DNA from: UBA4735 sp035935465
GTDB lineage: Bacteria; Chloroflexota; Limnocylindria; P2-11E
Assembly (NCBI GenBank): GCA_035935465.1
Contig: DASYXA010000038.1
Span: 1-32,549 of the forward strand
Length of the DNA stretch: 32,549 bases
Direction of reading: 5' to 3'
The position numbers and the translations under genes were made by a program. Shown here in pieces: positions 7,019 through 14,909 of the stretch. Position 1 is the first letter of the stretch; each line of letters begins with the position of its first letter. The notes below the pieces were generated by a model. That model worked only from the letters and a program-made list of their open reading frames with translations. It ran no database searches and was not told the DNA's origin.

Positions 7019-7866
7019 GGCTCGCGGGTGTGAAACGAATACACGGCGAGCGCGAACACGAGCGCGATCCAGCCGACGACGTAGAGCTCGAACGAGAGCG
7101 GCGCGGCGGTCGACGCGTAGAACGGGTTCGCGGCGGCGACCGGGCCGCCCTGCGCGGCGACGAGGGCCTGCGGCTCGAGCGCGTACACGGCGCCCCGCCA
7201 GAGGCCATCGGTCGGGAGGATGAGCTTCGTGGCCGTGCCGACGTGGGTGATCCCGGCGTTGTCGAACGCCGCCCCGATGCCGCCCACGATGCCGCCGATC
7301 CACGCGATCCCGAACAGGACGAGCGCGATGACACCGCCGACCATGCCGGAGAGACGCGTGGAGAGCAGGAGCGCGAGCGTCATGATGACGATGCCCTCCG
7401 CGATGACGAACCCGATGAACGAGAGCGGCTCCGGCGGGATGTAGCCGACCACCGCGTTCACGACGCCGAGCTCGATGGCCGCCGCGCCGCCGGCGTAGAC
7501 CGCGACGAGCGCGGCGAGGCCGATCCACTTACCCGCGACGAACTCCGCGCGACCGATCGGCCGCGAGAGGATCGCGAGCGCGGTCCCCGACTCGACGTCG
7601 CCGCTGATCTGCGGCGCCGCGACGAACACCGCGGCCATCGCGAGGACGAAGCTGAACATGAACATCGTGAGGATGAGGAACTGCGACGCGATGACCTTGA
7701 CCTGCACGTCCGGAAGCGCCGCGCCGTGCTGGGTGATCGTCGGGATCCGCGAGAACCCCCAGCCGGTGAGGGCGATGACGATGAGCGTGAGCACCAGCAG
7801 CGCGAGCAGCAGCCGCCGCCGCGCGGCTTCGCGGATGACCAGGCGCGCGATCACGAGCCCTCTCAC
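7015..7866 (-). CDS. ABC-2 type transporter permease
   Basis: About 283 aa with six membrane helices: one near residues 17-37, then a large extracytoplasmic loop, then five between about 75 and 275. The stretch SGDVESGTALAILSRPIGRAEFVAGKW is typical of the coupling region of ABC-2 permeases (the NosY/YhaP-like ABC2_membrane type). With the ATPase upstream it would form an exporter; the substrate is unknown. The chosen start GTG 7866 overlaps the ATPase stop (GTGA), the same junction used at the gene's other end. GTG 7854, four codons later with GAGGG just upstream, is an alternative. Confidence 0.86.
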   Translation of the reverse strand: MRGLVIARLVIREAARRRLLLALLVLTLIVIALTGWGFSRIPTITQHGAALPDVQVKVIASQFLILTMFMFSFVLAMAAVFVAAPQISGDVESGTALAILSRPIGRAEFVAGKWIGLAALVAVYAGGAAAIELGVVNAVVGYIPPEPLSFIGFVIAEGIVIMTLALLLSTRLSGMVGGVIALVLFGIAWIGGIVGGIGAAFDNAGITHVGTATKLILPTDGLWRGAVYALEPQALVAAQGGPVAAANPFYASTAAPLSFELYVVGWIALVFALAVYSFHTREP

Positions 7867-8780
7867 TTCCGCGGCTCGAGCAGGCTGAGGAACCGGTCCT
7901 CGAGCGACTCGTGCCGGGGCTCGACCGCGTACACCCGGCCACCCTGCTCGACGATCGCGCGCACGAGGTCCGGCACCCGGTCGGCCGCGATCCCGCGGAC
8001 GACGATCCATTCGCCATCGGGCTGGAGCTCGCCGAACGTCGTGATCGAGTTGCGCGCGCCGTTGCTCAGTCCCGTCGCACGCACGCGCACCGAGTCGGTC
8101 ACCAGGAGCTCGTCGAACGTCCCGGCCACCAGGACGCGGCCCTGGTCGACGATGGCGACGCGGTCGCAGACCTGTTCGACCTCGGTGAGCAGGTGCGAGT
8201 TGAGGAACACGGTCGTGCCGCGCTCCTTGAGCGCCCGGATGACCTCGCGCACGTCGTGGCGGCCGACCGGGTCGAGCGCGCTCGTCGGCTCGTCCAGGAG
8301 CACGAGCGCGGGCCGGCCGAGCAGCGCGACGCCGAGGCCGAGGCGCTGCTGCATGCCCTTCGAGTAGCCGCCGACCCGATCGTCGGCCCGCTCGGCCAGC
8401 CCCACGATGCCGAGCGCGTCCCTGATCTCCGCGTCCCAGGTCGCGCGGTCGAGGCCGATGAGCGCGCAGTGCACCCGCAGCACCTCGCGCGCGCTGAGCC
8501 ACTGCTGGTAGCGGAACAGCTCGGGCAGGTAGCCCACGCTGCGCCGCGCCCGCCGGTGCGCCGCGCGATCGGACAGCGGCGCACCCAGGACCCAGGCCTC
8601 ACCCGAGGTCGGCCGCGCGAGTCCGAGGAGCAGCTTGACGGCCGTCGTCTTGCCCGCGCCGTTCGGGCCGAGGAAGCCATAGACGTCGCCGGCCGGGATC
8701 GACATCGTCAATCCCGCCAGCGCCGTGATCTTGCCGTATCGCTTCGCGAGCTCGTCGGTGCGGATGGCGATCGACTGCAT
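7863..8780 (-). CDS. ABC transporter ATP-binding protein (exporter type)
   Basis: 305 aa. It contains Walker A GPNGAGKTT (38-46), a YSKGMQQR signature near 140-147 in place of LSGGQ, Walker B LVLLDEPT (160-167) and the switch histidine in NSHLL (His197). The C-terminal 80 residues form the extra domain common in ABC-2 export ATPases (NatA/CcmA-like), ending LEDRFLSLLEPRK. It powers the permease encoded next. Its ATG overlaps the stop of the anti-sigma-like gene by 1 nt (TGATG), tying it to the sigma-factor operon. Confidence 0.93.
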   Translation of the reverse strand: MQSIAIRTDELAKRYGKITALAGLTMSIPAGDVYGFLGPNGAGKTTAVKLLLGLARPTSGEAWVLGAPLSDRAAHRRARRSVGYLPELFRYQQWLSAREVLRVHCALIGLDRATWDAEIRDALGIVGLAERADDRVGGYSKGMQQRLGLGVALLGRPALVLLDEPTSALDPVGRHDVREVIRALKERGTTVFLNSHLLTEVEQVCDRVAIVDQGRVLVAGTFDELLVTDSVRVRATGLSNGARNSITTFGELQPDGEWIVVRGIAADRVPDLVRAIVEQGGRVYAVEPRHESLEDRFLSLLEPRK

Positions 8781-9742
8781 CAGTTCAGGCTATTCGCGAC
8801 CGCGAGGACCTCCGCTTCGGTCAGCGTGCCGCCGACCACGTACACGAGCCCGTTCTGCTGCCAGATGACGCCGCTGCCGAGGCCGGTCGAGTCACCGACG
8901 AAGAGTCCCGTGGTGCCATGCACCCGCACGTTCTTCGCGGCGGCCTGGCCGACCGGGATGGGGATCGGGAGCGTCGAGGCGGGGTCGCCGATCGCGCGGA
9001 TCTGCGCGGCAAGCTCCGGTGTCACGCTCGGCTGCGACAACAGATAGCCCTGGATCTCTGCGACCGACGCGCCATCCGAACCGACCGTGGGCGCCTTCGC
9101 GACGCCGACGACGAGCGAGCTGCCGGTCTGTCCGCCCGAGCGGTAGGTCACGAGGATCGCCGGACCGCCGATCAGCACGAGCGTGCTGCCGTCGAGCTTC
9201 GCCGGCATCGGCGGCGCCGTGCGGCCGACCGTCGCCGCGCTCGCGCGGGCGAGCGCGGCGTCGAAGACGAAGGTCGCGGTCGTGCGCGCGAGGGCCTGGT
9301 ATGTCGCGGCCCCGGCCATGGACGCCGGCACGTTCACCGAGATCGCCGGAAGGCCGGTCTCGGCGGTCGCGGCCGCGAGGCTCGCGACGGCGTGCGGCTT
9401 GGGCTGCGCGGACCACGTGAGCTTCCCGAACTGCGAGAGCTGCCCCAGGGTCTGCAGGTCCACTGGCGTGACCGTCACCGCGGCGAACTGCTTGGCCTCG
9501 AAGATCTGGAGGATCGAGTCGGCGACGCCGGTCATCGTGAGCGTCGTCGCCACGATCACGACGGCCGCGGCGGCCGCGAGCCACTTCGCGGGCCGCGCGG
9601 CCAGGAACGCGGGCGTCGCGCGGTCGCCTGGCGTCGCGTCCGTGCGCTGGACCGCCGCCGCGAATCGCGCGAGGCCCCGGTCGGCGTCCACCGCCAGCGG
9701 TGGCATCGCCAAGAGCTTCTCGTTGCTATCGATGTGGTCCAC
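8780..9742 (-). CDS. Anti-sigma-factor-like membrane protein
   Basis: 320 aa. The cytoplasmic N-terminus (1-53) is followed by one membrane helix (about 54-72) and a long extracytoplasmic domain. The closing segment, GVIWQQNGLVYVVGG followed by LTEAEVLAVANSL, resembles the end of DUF4367-type domains. No zinc-binding HxxxCxxC motif is present. The GTG start lies inside the sigma gene (17-nt overlap), the usual arrangement of an anti-sigma with its sigma factor. Holding the sigma at the membrane until a signal arrives is therefore the likely role. It is inferred from context, not from a recognised anti-sigma domain. Confidence 0.7.
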   Translation of the reverse strand: MDHIDSNEKLLAMPPLAVDADRGLARFAAAVQRTDATPGDRATPAFLAARPAKWLAAAAAVVIVATTLTMTGVADSILQIFEAKQFAAVTVTPVDLQTLGQLSQFGKLTWSAQPKPHAVASLAAATAETGLPAISVNVPASMAGAATYQALARTTATFVFDAALARASAATVGRTAPPMPAKLDGSTLVLIGGPAILVTYRSGGQTGSSLVVGVAKAPTVGSDGASVAEIQGYLLSQPSVTPELAAQIRAIGDPASTLPIPIPVGQAAAKNVRVHGTTGLFVGDSTGLGSGVIWQQNGLVYVVGGTLTEAEVLAVANSLN

Positions 9743-10271
9743 TCAAGACCTCCTTGCGGAATGCGTCGTGCGCGCGCCGCAGGCGCGTGCCGACCTGATC
9801 GAGCTTCGTGCCGGTCGCCGCGGCGACCTCGGCGTAGCTGAGCCCGCTGTAGCGGAGCGCGAGGAGCGCCGCGGTGGCGCGCGGCATCCGGGCGAGAGCC
9901 CCGCGGACCTCGCGTGCGCGTTCCCGCTCGAGCGCCGCGCCCTCTGGATCCGCGACGACAGCGCCTGCCGCCACGTCGCGCTCTTCACGCGCCCTGCGCC
10001 GGGTCCTCGAGCGCACCACGTTGAGCGCCGTGTGCGCCGCCGCGCGATGCAGCCACGGCGCCGCGTACGGCGCGTCGGCCGGATGCGCGCGATAGAACGC
10101 GATGAATGCGTCCTGGGCCACGTCCTCGGCTTCGCCCTGATCGCCGACCACGCGATAGGCGATCCGCACCACCGTGGCGTACTCGGCCCGGAAGAGCTGC
10201 TCGAAGGCGGCCGGGATCGCGTTCGCCCCGCTCCGGCGTCGTTCGATCAACCGAATGGCTTCCGCTTCCAT
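9726..10271 (-). CDS. ECF sigma factor (sigma-70 family)
   Basis: 181 aa. The sigma2 region is at about 22-90 (AEDVAQDAFIAFYRAHP followed by the PWLHRAAAHTALN core-binding/-10 stretch). The sigma4 helix-turn-helix is at about 120-175 (LLALRYSGLSYAEVAAATG, then VGTRLRRA). ATG 10271 gives a normal N-terminus; the reading frame is open further upstream, and ATG 10319 is possible. No good Shine-Dalgarno sequence is seen. It heads an overlapping chain: anti-sigma-like gene, ABC ATPase, permease and phosphatase. The sigma factor probably controls this exporter operon, perhaps including itself. Confidence 0.9.
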   Translation of the reverse strand: MEAEAIRLIERRRSGANAIPAAFEQLFRAEYATVVRIAYRVVGDQGEAEDVAQDAFIAFYRAHPADAPYAAPWLHRAAAHTALNVVRSRTRRRAREERDVAAGAVVADPEGAALERERAREVRGALARMPRATAALLALRYSGLSYAEVAAATGTKLDQVGTRLRRAHDAFRKEVLSGPHR

Positions 10272-10380
10272 GCGTTCATCTCTGGAGCACCGCCGAGCCG
10301 CGGAATGTGACGGTTCCATGACAGGTAGCGGCTGCTTTCGTGACTCTAGTTGCTTGTCCACAGGACAACGGAGGGGCGGC

Positions 10381-10647
10381 ATGCCGGTTGCCGAAACCGT
10401 CCACGACCGGTCGGCGACCGACCGGAGAAAGGACGGGTGGATGGAGCGATCCGGCGCGAAAGGCACCCTCGTGCACTTCCGGTGTACGACGCCCGCCCAC
10501 GCCCGCCCGGCGAACGAACGGAGCGACACACTGACGCTCGTCGAGGGACTCTGGGCGTACTGCCCATTCGACGTACGTGCGGGCGACCACGAGTGGGAGC
10601 CGACGGGCGGCGTGACCATGGGATCGCTGCTCGAGGAGGCCGGCTAG
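10381..10647 (+). CDS. Small Cys/His protein, relative of the 16872-17093 product
   Basis: 88 aa with a good ribosome site (GGAGGGG, 6 nt before the ATG). The core reads VHFRC-x4-H near residues 31-39, then LWAYCP at about 59-64 and DHEW at about 70-73. The same order of Cys-x4-His, Trp-x-Cys-Pro or Trp-Cys-Pro, and His-Glu-Trp occurs in the 73-aa protein at 16872-17093, so the two look like paralogues. The Cys/His spacing would suit a small metal site, but this is untested. No family name is known to me. It is divergent from the sigma gene (109 nt apart) and converges on the haem membrane gene. Confidence 0.72.
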   Translation: MPVAETVHDRSATDRRKDGWMERSGAKGTLVHFRCTTPAHARPANERSDTLTLVEGLWAYCPFDVRAGDHEWEPTGGVTMGSLLEEAG

Positions 10648-10662
10648 CAGCCGGCCGGCCGG

Positions 10663-11199
10663 CTATTCCGGGAGCCGGCCGAAGACGATCCGCGATGCCG
10701 CAAGGAGCCCGATCCCGAGCGCGACCGACCACGAGATCGACGAGATGAGCGGCGCGCTGAAGTCCGTCCCCGACCAGAGCGCGTGAAGGAACAGCGTCAC
10801 GAACGCGACGTAGCTCGTTCGGTGGATCCACCGCCACAGCCGGTCGTCCATCCGCCGGCGCAGCCAGCTCGTGACCGTGATGAGGACCACGAGATCGAGC
10901 GAGACGGTCCCGAGGCCGACCGCGAGCGGCGCGTAGCGCACCTGGAAGGGCACGACGAGGTCGACGAGCGCGATCTGCGCGGTCCGATCGAACAGGAGCG
11001 TCGCGACGTGCGCGAAGCCGATCGGGATCCAGATCCAGGTCATGAAGTCGTGCAGTGAGCGGAGGGCGCGGTTCTTCGCGAGGAAGTCCAGCACCGACGT
11101 CCGCAGCGCGATCCCCGAGAGGATCGAGAGGCACAGCGCGATGTAGGCGGCGAGCCCGGTGGCCCGGGCCACGATCCAGACGAAGAGCTGCGGGTCCAC
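10663..11199 (-). CDS. Ferric-reductase-like haem-binding membrane protein
   Basis: 178 aa with about five membrane helices. Four histidines lie in the ferric-reductase pattern: His50 and His64 (13 residues between) in one helix, His126 and His139 (12 between) in another. These could ligate two stacked b-type haems carrying electrons across the membrane. There is no FAD/NAD domain, so it resembles the membrane-only members (YedZ/MsrQ-like). GTG 11199 lies 2 nt after the previous stop. It is the last gene of the DUF1800/DUF1501 unit. YedZ serves a Tat-exported partner, and the two Tat proteins here could play that part, though this is speculative. Confidence 0.78.
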   Translation of the reverse strand: MDPQLFVWIVARATGLAAYIALCLSILSGIALRTSVLDFLAKNRALRSLHDFMTWIWIPIGFAHVATLLFDRTAQIALVDLVVPFQVRYAPLAVGLGTVSLDLVVLITVTSWLRRRMDDRLWRWIHRTSYVAFVTLFLHALWSGTDFSAPLISSISWSVALGIGLLAASRIVFGRLPE

Positions 11200-11201
11200 C
11201 G

Positions 11202-11504
11202 CTATGAAGTGTGCGTGAACGTGATCGGCGCGAGGCTCGCGCTCTGCACGCCTGGCGCGAGGGTCAGGCGTGGTCCCGGGGTCGGTGTTGGCGGGCGTCG
11301 TCCCGGCCGGGTCGGGATGAGCGGGCCGATGGTCGGCGCCGGGCTCGCGGTCGGCGCGGCACCGGTCGCCGTCGGCTTGTCGGCGACCGGCGGCTGGAGC
11401 GGGGCGTTCGGGTTCTTCACGTGGTCGCGGGCGTAGCCGAACGAGCCGACCAGCACGAACAGGCTGATGCAGAACGCGGAGAGCTTCAGCGACCAGGCCG
11501 GCAT
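11202..11504 (-). CDS. Membrane-anchored Pro/Thr-rich small protein
   Basis: 100 aa. One hydrophobic helix (about residues 6-23) acts as an uncleaved anchor or signal. An extracytoplasmic tail of about 75 residues follows, rich in Pro, Thr, Ala and Gly, with repeats such as PTPTPGP and TGAAPTASPAP. The tail is probably disordered and may span the cell wall or be a linker. Its ATG directly abuts the DUF1501 stop (0 nt) and its stop lies 2 nt before the haem membrane gene, so it is part of that operon. No function is assigned. Confidence 0.68.
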   Translation of the reverse strand: MPAWSLKLSAFCISLFVLVGSFGYARDHVKNPNAPLQPPVADKPTATGAAPTASPAPTIGPLIPTRPGRRPPTPTPGPRLTLAPGVQSASLAPITFTHTS

Positions 11505-12800
11505 CTAGCCCGCCGCTGGCCGGATGAACGGCAGCCGGTCGAAGCTCGCGCCGAGCACGTCCTTCCCGTCGAGCCCGAGGTGCGAGCCCAGGATCTCCTG
11601 ATAGACGGAGCGGAAGTCCACGTTGAAGCTCACGTTCTGCGAGCTGTCCAGCTTCGTGAGGCTCGGGCCCTGGCCGTACAGGCCGCCCTTCACCGGATCG
11701 CCGATGAGGAACACGGGCGCGGCGGTCCCGTGATCCGTGCCTCCGCTCGCGTTCTCCTGCGGCCGGCGGCCGAACTCGGACCACGTCGCGATGAGCACCC
11801 GGTCGGCCATTCCGTAGGCGGAAAGGTCCTGGTGGAACGCCGACACCGCGCTGTCGAGATACGCCATGAGATCGGCGTGGCGGGTCTGCTCGGTGTAATG
11901 CGTGTCGAAGCCGCCGAGCGTGACGTGCAGCACCTTCACGCCGGTGCCGGTGACGATGAGCTCGGCCGCGAGCTGGAGCGCCGCGGCGAGCTGGTTCTTC
12001 GAGCTGAACACCAGCTTCTGGTTGTCGGAGTACGCGGCCTTCGGCACATACTTCGCGGCCGACGTCTTCAGCTGGGCGACCGTGTCGCGCACCGTCGACA
12101 TCGCCACATCGAAGAGCGCGCCGTAGATCCCCGGCGTGCCGGTGTAGAGGGTGCCCATGACCTTGTCGACGTTGTCGCCGTTGCCCTGGAACTTGAACGA
12201 CGCCTGGTCGTTGATCACCGTGAGCGTCGCCTGCAGGTCGCGCAGCATGCCCGGCGTCGACGTCGTGCCGGCCGCGCAGCCGACGAGGGGGTGGCCCGCG
12301 GAGTCGTAGTTCTTCTCGATGGTCTTGCCGAGCCAGCCGTCCTGCTGCCGGCGCGTCGGGTCGCCGGTCTCCCACACGCGGATCGAGTCGAAGTGCGAGA
12401 AGCTCGGCGTGGGGTAGCCGACGCCCTGGACGATCGCGACCTTCCCCTGGTCGTAGAGCGCCTTGATGCCCTTGAGGTTCTGGTGCAGGCCGTGGTCCTT
12501 GTCGATCGGCAGCGCGGCGTCGGCCTCTTTGCCGAGGCTGGGGCGGAGGTCGCGGTACTTCGGGTCGCCGATCGGGATCACGGTCTGGAGCCCGTCGTTC
12601 CCGCCGCCGAGCTGGATCATGACGAGCACGCGGTCGTTCGTGACGCCCGCGCCCTTCGCGCTGTAGACGGCCTTCGCGAACACATCCGGCACGGCGGCGT
12701 ACCCGGCCGCGAGGCCGCGCGCGCCGGCGCCGAAGATGAGGCCTTGCCTCATGAAGTCGCGGCGCGAGATCTTGTCGATGCCGACGTTCTGCATGCTCAT
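11505..12800 (-). CDS. DUF1501 protein with Tat signal
   Basis: 431 aa. The N-terminus has a twin-arginine motif, SRRDFMRQG (Arg13-Arg14), and a hydrophobic stretch to about residue 32, so it should be exported folded. The DUF1501 domain covers the rest: IQLGGGNDGLQTVIP near the start, the GGFDTH motif, and SEFGRR with GTDHG near residues 340-360. This fold is related to the alkaline phosphatase/sulfatase superfamily, but the substrate is unknown. ATG 12800 has an AGGAG site 7 nt upstream. DUF1501 and DUF1800 genes commonly occur as neighbours, as here. Confidence 0.92.
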   Translation of the reverse strand: MSMQNVGIDKISRRDFMRQGLIFGAGARGLAAGYAAVPDVFAKAVYSAKGAGVTNDRVLVMIQLGGGNDGLQTVIPIGDPKYRDLRPSLGKEADAALPIDKDHGLHQNLKGIKALYDQGKVAIVQGVGYPTPSFSHFDSIRVWETGDPTRRQQDGWLGKTIEKNYDSAGHPLVGCAAGTTSTPGMLRDLQATLTVINDQASFKFQGNGDNVDKVMGTLYTGTPGIYGALFDVAMSTVRDTVAQLKTSAAKYVPKAAYSDNQKLVFSSKNQLAAALQLAAELIVTGTGVKVLHVTLGGFDTHYTEQTRHADLMAYLDSAVSAFHQDLSAYGMADRVLIATWSEFGRRPQENASGGTDHGTAAPVFLIGDPVKGGLYGQGPSLTKLDSSQNVSFNVDFRSVYQEILGSHLGLDGKDVLGASFDRLPFIRPAAG

Positions 12801-12891
12801 GTCGATCTCCTCATCCGCTCGGTCTCGCCCGTGCGTCGCGAGACGCCGATCAGGTACTCGCTTCGTCGCGGCAACGCCGCTCGTCGCTCGT

Positions 12892-14382
12892 TCACTTGAG
12901 CTGGAACTCGGGCGAGGCGAGCAGGATGAGCCAGCGGGTCGGGTCATCCGACGCCGAGTTCAGGAGCTGCGCGGTCTGCTCGCTGACGATGCCGTCGAGG
13001 TGGGTCTGGTGCGCGTTGCCGAACGCCGGCAGCTTCTGCAGGCCGCCGAGCGTGGTCACGACGAAGTTCACGCGCGTGAGGACGTTGTTGCTCGAGACCC
13101 AGGAGGCGTTGCTCGGCCAGCCGCCGACCTCCGGTGGATCGAACAGCGCCTGGCCCATGGCGGAACCCGACTGCGCGATCGCGCGCGAAAGCTGCGGCGC
13201 TTCGAGCGCGCGCGCGATGTGGACCATCACCTCGGTCGGCGACTTCACCAGCGACCGGTACGCGGCGGGCTGCGTGAACTCGGCGCTCATGAACACGTCG
13301 CGCATGAGCGTCTTGATGTCGAAGCCGCTCTTCTTCCAGCCGGCCGCGATGCGGGCGACGTAGGCGTCCGGCGGATCCTGCATGACGAACTCGCGGAGCA
13401 CCTTGCGCGTGATGTACGGCGCGACCGAATCCTGCTGCGCGATCCGGTCGAGGACCGCGTTCGTGTCCCACTGCTTCGTGACGCCGAGGAACGCGACGCT
13501 GCCGCGATACGCGCGCGCCTGTTCGAACACGCCGGTCTGGACGGTGTCGGCGACGAGGTTCCGCGGTGCCGGCCGGCCCTGCTGCTTGGCGCGCGCGATC
13601 TGCGCGTCGACCATCGCCTGGGTCAGCGGCTCGCGCCACCCCGCGAGCGCCTTGGCGCCTGCCCGGACGTCGTCCTCGGTGAAGGTGCCGACGCCCATCG
13701 TGAACAGCTCCATGACCTCGCGCGAGTAGTTCTCGTTCGGTGCTCTGCCGGTGCTCTGCCCGAGGTCGAGGTAGCGCAGCATGCCCGGATCGACGGTGAC
13801 TTGATAGAGCATGTCGCGGAAATTGCCGAGGGCGTTCTTGCGCCAGGTGAGGTTCTGCCAGTAGATGTACGGCGACTGCGTCGTGACCTTGCGGAAGTCG
13901 CTGGTGAAGTGACCGTGCCAGAAGTAGGTCATCCGTTCCGCGAACGGCGTCGGCGTCGTCAGCATGTGATCGAGCCACCACGCCTGGAGCGCGACCACGT
14001 TGAGCGGCTTGTCCTGCGACGCGGTCTGGGCACCGGCGAGCTCCTTCGGCATCGCGGTCGGGGTCTCGATGAGCTTGTCGACCGTCCGCTTGAAGCCGTC
14101 GCTCGTCGCGGCATCGAGCTGCGCCTTCGTCATGCCGAACGTCGTGCGCCGGAGGAGCTGCGCGACCTGGGCTTCGGGCTTGTCGAGCGGGCTGACCCAG
14201 TCCTTCGTGTTGACGATCGGCGCGGAGGTCGGGTCCACCAGCGCGAGCGGATCGGGACCGATCTTGTGCAGCCCGAGGACTCGCGAGACGGCGAGCCCGC
14301 CGGCTGCCGCGCCCGCGCCGAGCACGACGGTCCGGCGGCTGATCCGGCCCGGACGCTGGGAGGCCCGCTTCGGCTCGTCCAT
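12892..14382 (-). CDS. DUF1800 protein with Tat signal
   Basis: 496 aa. A twin-arginine signal, GRISRRTVVLGAGAAAGG (Arg16-Arg17), predicts Tat export. DUF1800 hallmarks follow: LLRRTTFGMTKAQLD (about 79-93), WHGHFTSDF, PNENYSREVMELFTMG (near 217-232), KVLREFV and DPPEVGGWP. The biochemical role of the family is unknown. It is the first gene of the unit that continues after a 91-nt gap into the DUF1501, Pro-rich and haem membrane genes. The 95 nt upstream (14383-14477) hold no gene and only a short inverted repeat around 14417-14433. Confidence 0.92.
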   Translation of the reverse strand: MDEPKRASQRPGRISRRTVVLGAGAAAGGLAVSRVLGLHKIGPDPLALVDPTSAPIVNTKDWVSPLDKPEAQVAQLLRRTTFGMTKAQLDAATSDGFKRTVDKLIETPTAMPKELAGAQTASQDKPLNVVALQAWWLDHMLTTPTPFAERMTYFWHGHFTSDFRKVTTQSPYIYWQNLTWRKNALGNFRDMLYQVTVDPGMLRYLDLGQSTGRAPNENYSREVMELFTMGVGTFTEDDVRAGAKALAGWREPLTQAMVDAQIARAKQQGRPAPRNLVADTVQTGVFEQARAYRGSVAFLGVTKQWDTNAVLDRIAQQDSVAPYITRKVLREFVMQDPPDAYVARIAAGWKKSGFDIKTLMRDVFMSAEFTQPAAYRSLVKSPTEVMVHIARALEAPQLSRAIAQSGSAMGQALFDPPEVGGWPSNASWVSSNNVLTRVNFVVTTLGGLQKLPAFGNAHQTHLDGIVSEQTAQLLNSASDDPTRWLILLASPEFQLK

Positions 14383-14477
14383 TGCTGTATGTCCTATCGC
14401 AAGCGGCCACCCCCCGGTTGCGGGAACCGGTCTCCAGTCGGTAAAGACGGTGTGAAATCGGCCCCCGGGACGTCCGG

Positions 14478-14909
14478 CTAGGTCTCGATCGCCTCGAAAG
14501 ACGCTCGGATCCGGTCGGCGTAGCCGGCGGCCTCCGCGTCGTCGGCGTACGACCGGCGCCGCCAGATCGGGCGGGGAGAGAAGAACCCGTCCCCCTCGGT
14601 ACGGGGCACGACGTGGACGTGGACGTGCGGGACGCTCTGACTCACGCGGGTGTTGGCGGCGATGAACGACCCGTCCGCGCCCAGCGCGCGCTGCACCGCG
14701 ATCGACGCGCGACGGACGACCTCGAACAGCGGCCCGACGAGCTCCGGCGGAAGGTCGTCGAGCGTTGCCACGTGCGCCCGTGGGACGACGAGCGTGTGCC
14801 CGAGGAACAGCGGGCTCCGATCCAGGAACGCGGCGACGCGATCGTCGCGATGGACGATGTTGCCGGGCAGGTCGCCGGACGCGATGCGGCAGAAGACGCA
14901 GCCGGTCAT
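14478..14909 (-). CDS. HIT family nucleotide hydrolase/transferase
   Basis: 143 aa. The histidine triad is His95-Val-His97-Val-His99 (VPHVHVHVVP), with the usual CVFCRI start (Cys4, Cys7) and DRSPLFLGHTLVVPRAH. Such proteins split nucleoside phosphoramidates or dinucleoside polyphosphates in the cytoplasm. A C-terminal extension of about 35 residues is Arg-rich at first (RPIWRRRSY). The ATG overlaps the stop of the ECF42-type sigma gene by 4 nt (ATGA), so it is co-translated with it. Confidence 0.92.
   Translation of the reverse strand: MTGCVFCRIASGDLPGNIVHRDDRVAAFLDRSPLFLGHTLVVPRAHVATLDDLPPELVGPLFEVVRRASIAVQRALGADGSFIAANTRVSQSVPHVHVHVVPRTEGDGFFSPRPIWRRRSYADDAEAAGYADRIRASFEAIET

Noticed and set aside
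10314..10318. GGAAC on the minus strand as a possible ECF-type -35 for autoregulation of the sigma gene
   Set aside because: No matching -10 (CGTC/GTC-like) lies 16-17 nt downstream, so a sigma-specific promoter cannot be claimed.
10649..10664. Perfect 16-nt palindrome AGCCGGCCGGCCGGCT between two convergent stop codons
   Set aside because: It could form a hairpin, but no T-tract follows on either strand and simple CCGG repeats are common here; not called a terminator.
14417..14433. Inverted repeat CCGGTT-N5-AACCGG upstream of the DUF1800 gene
   Set aside because: The stem is only 6 bp and has no associated promoter element that I can support; left as an unassigned detail of the gap.
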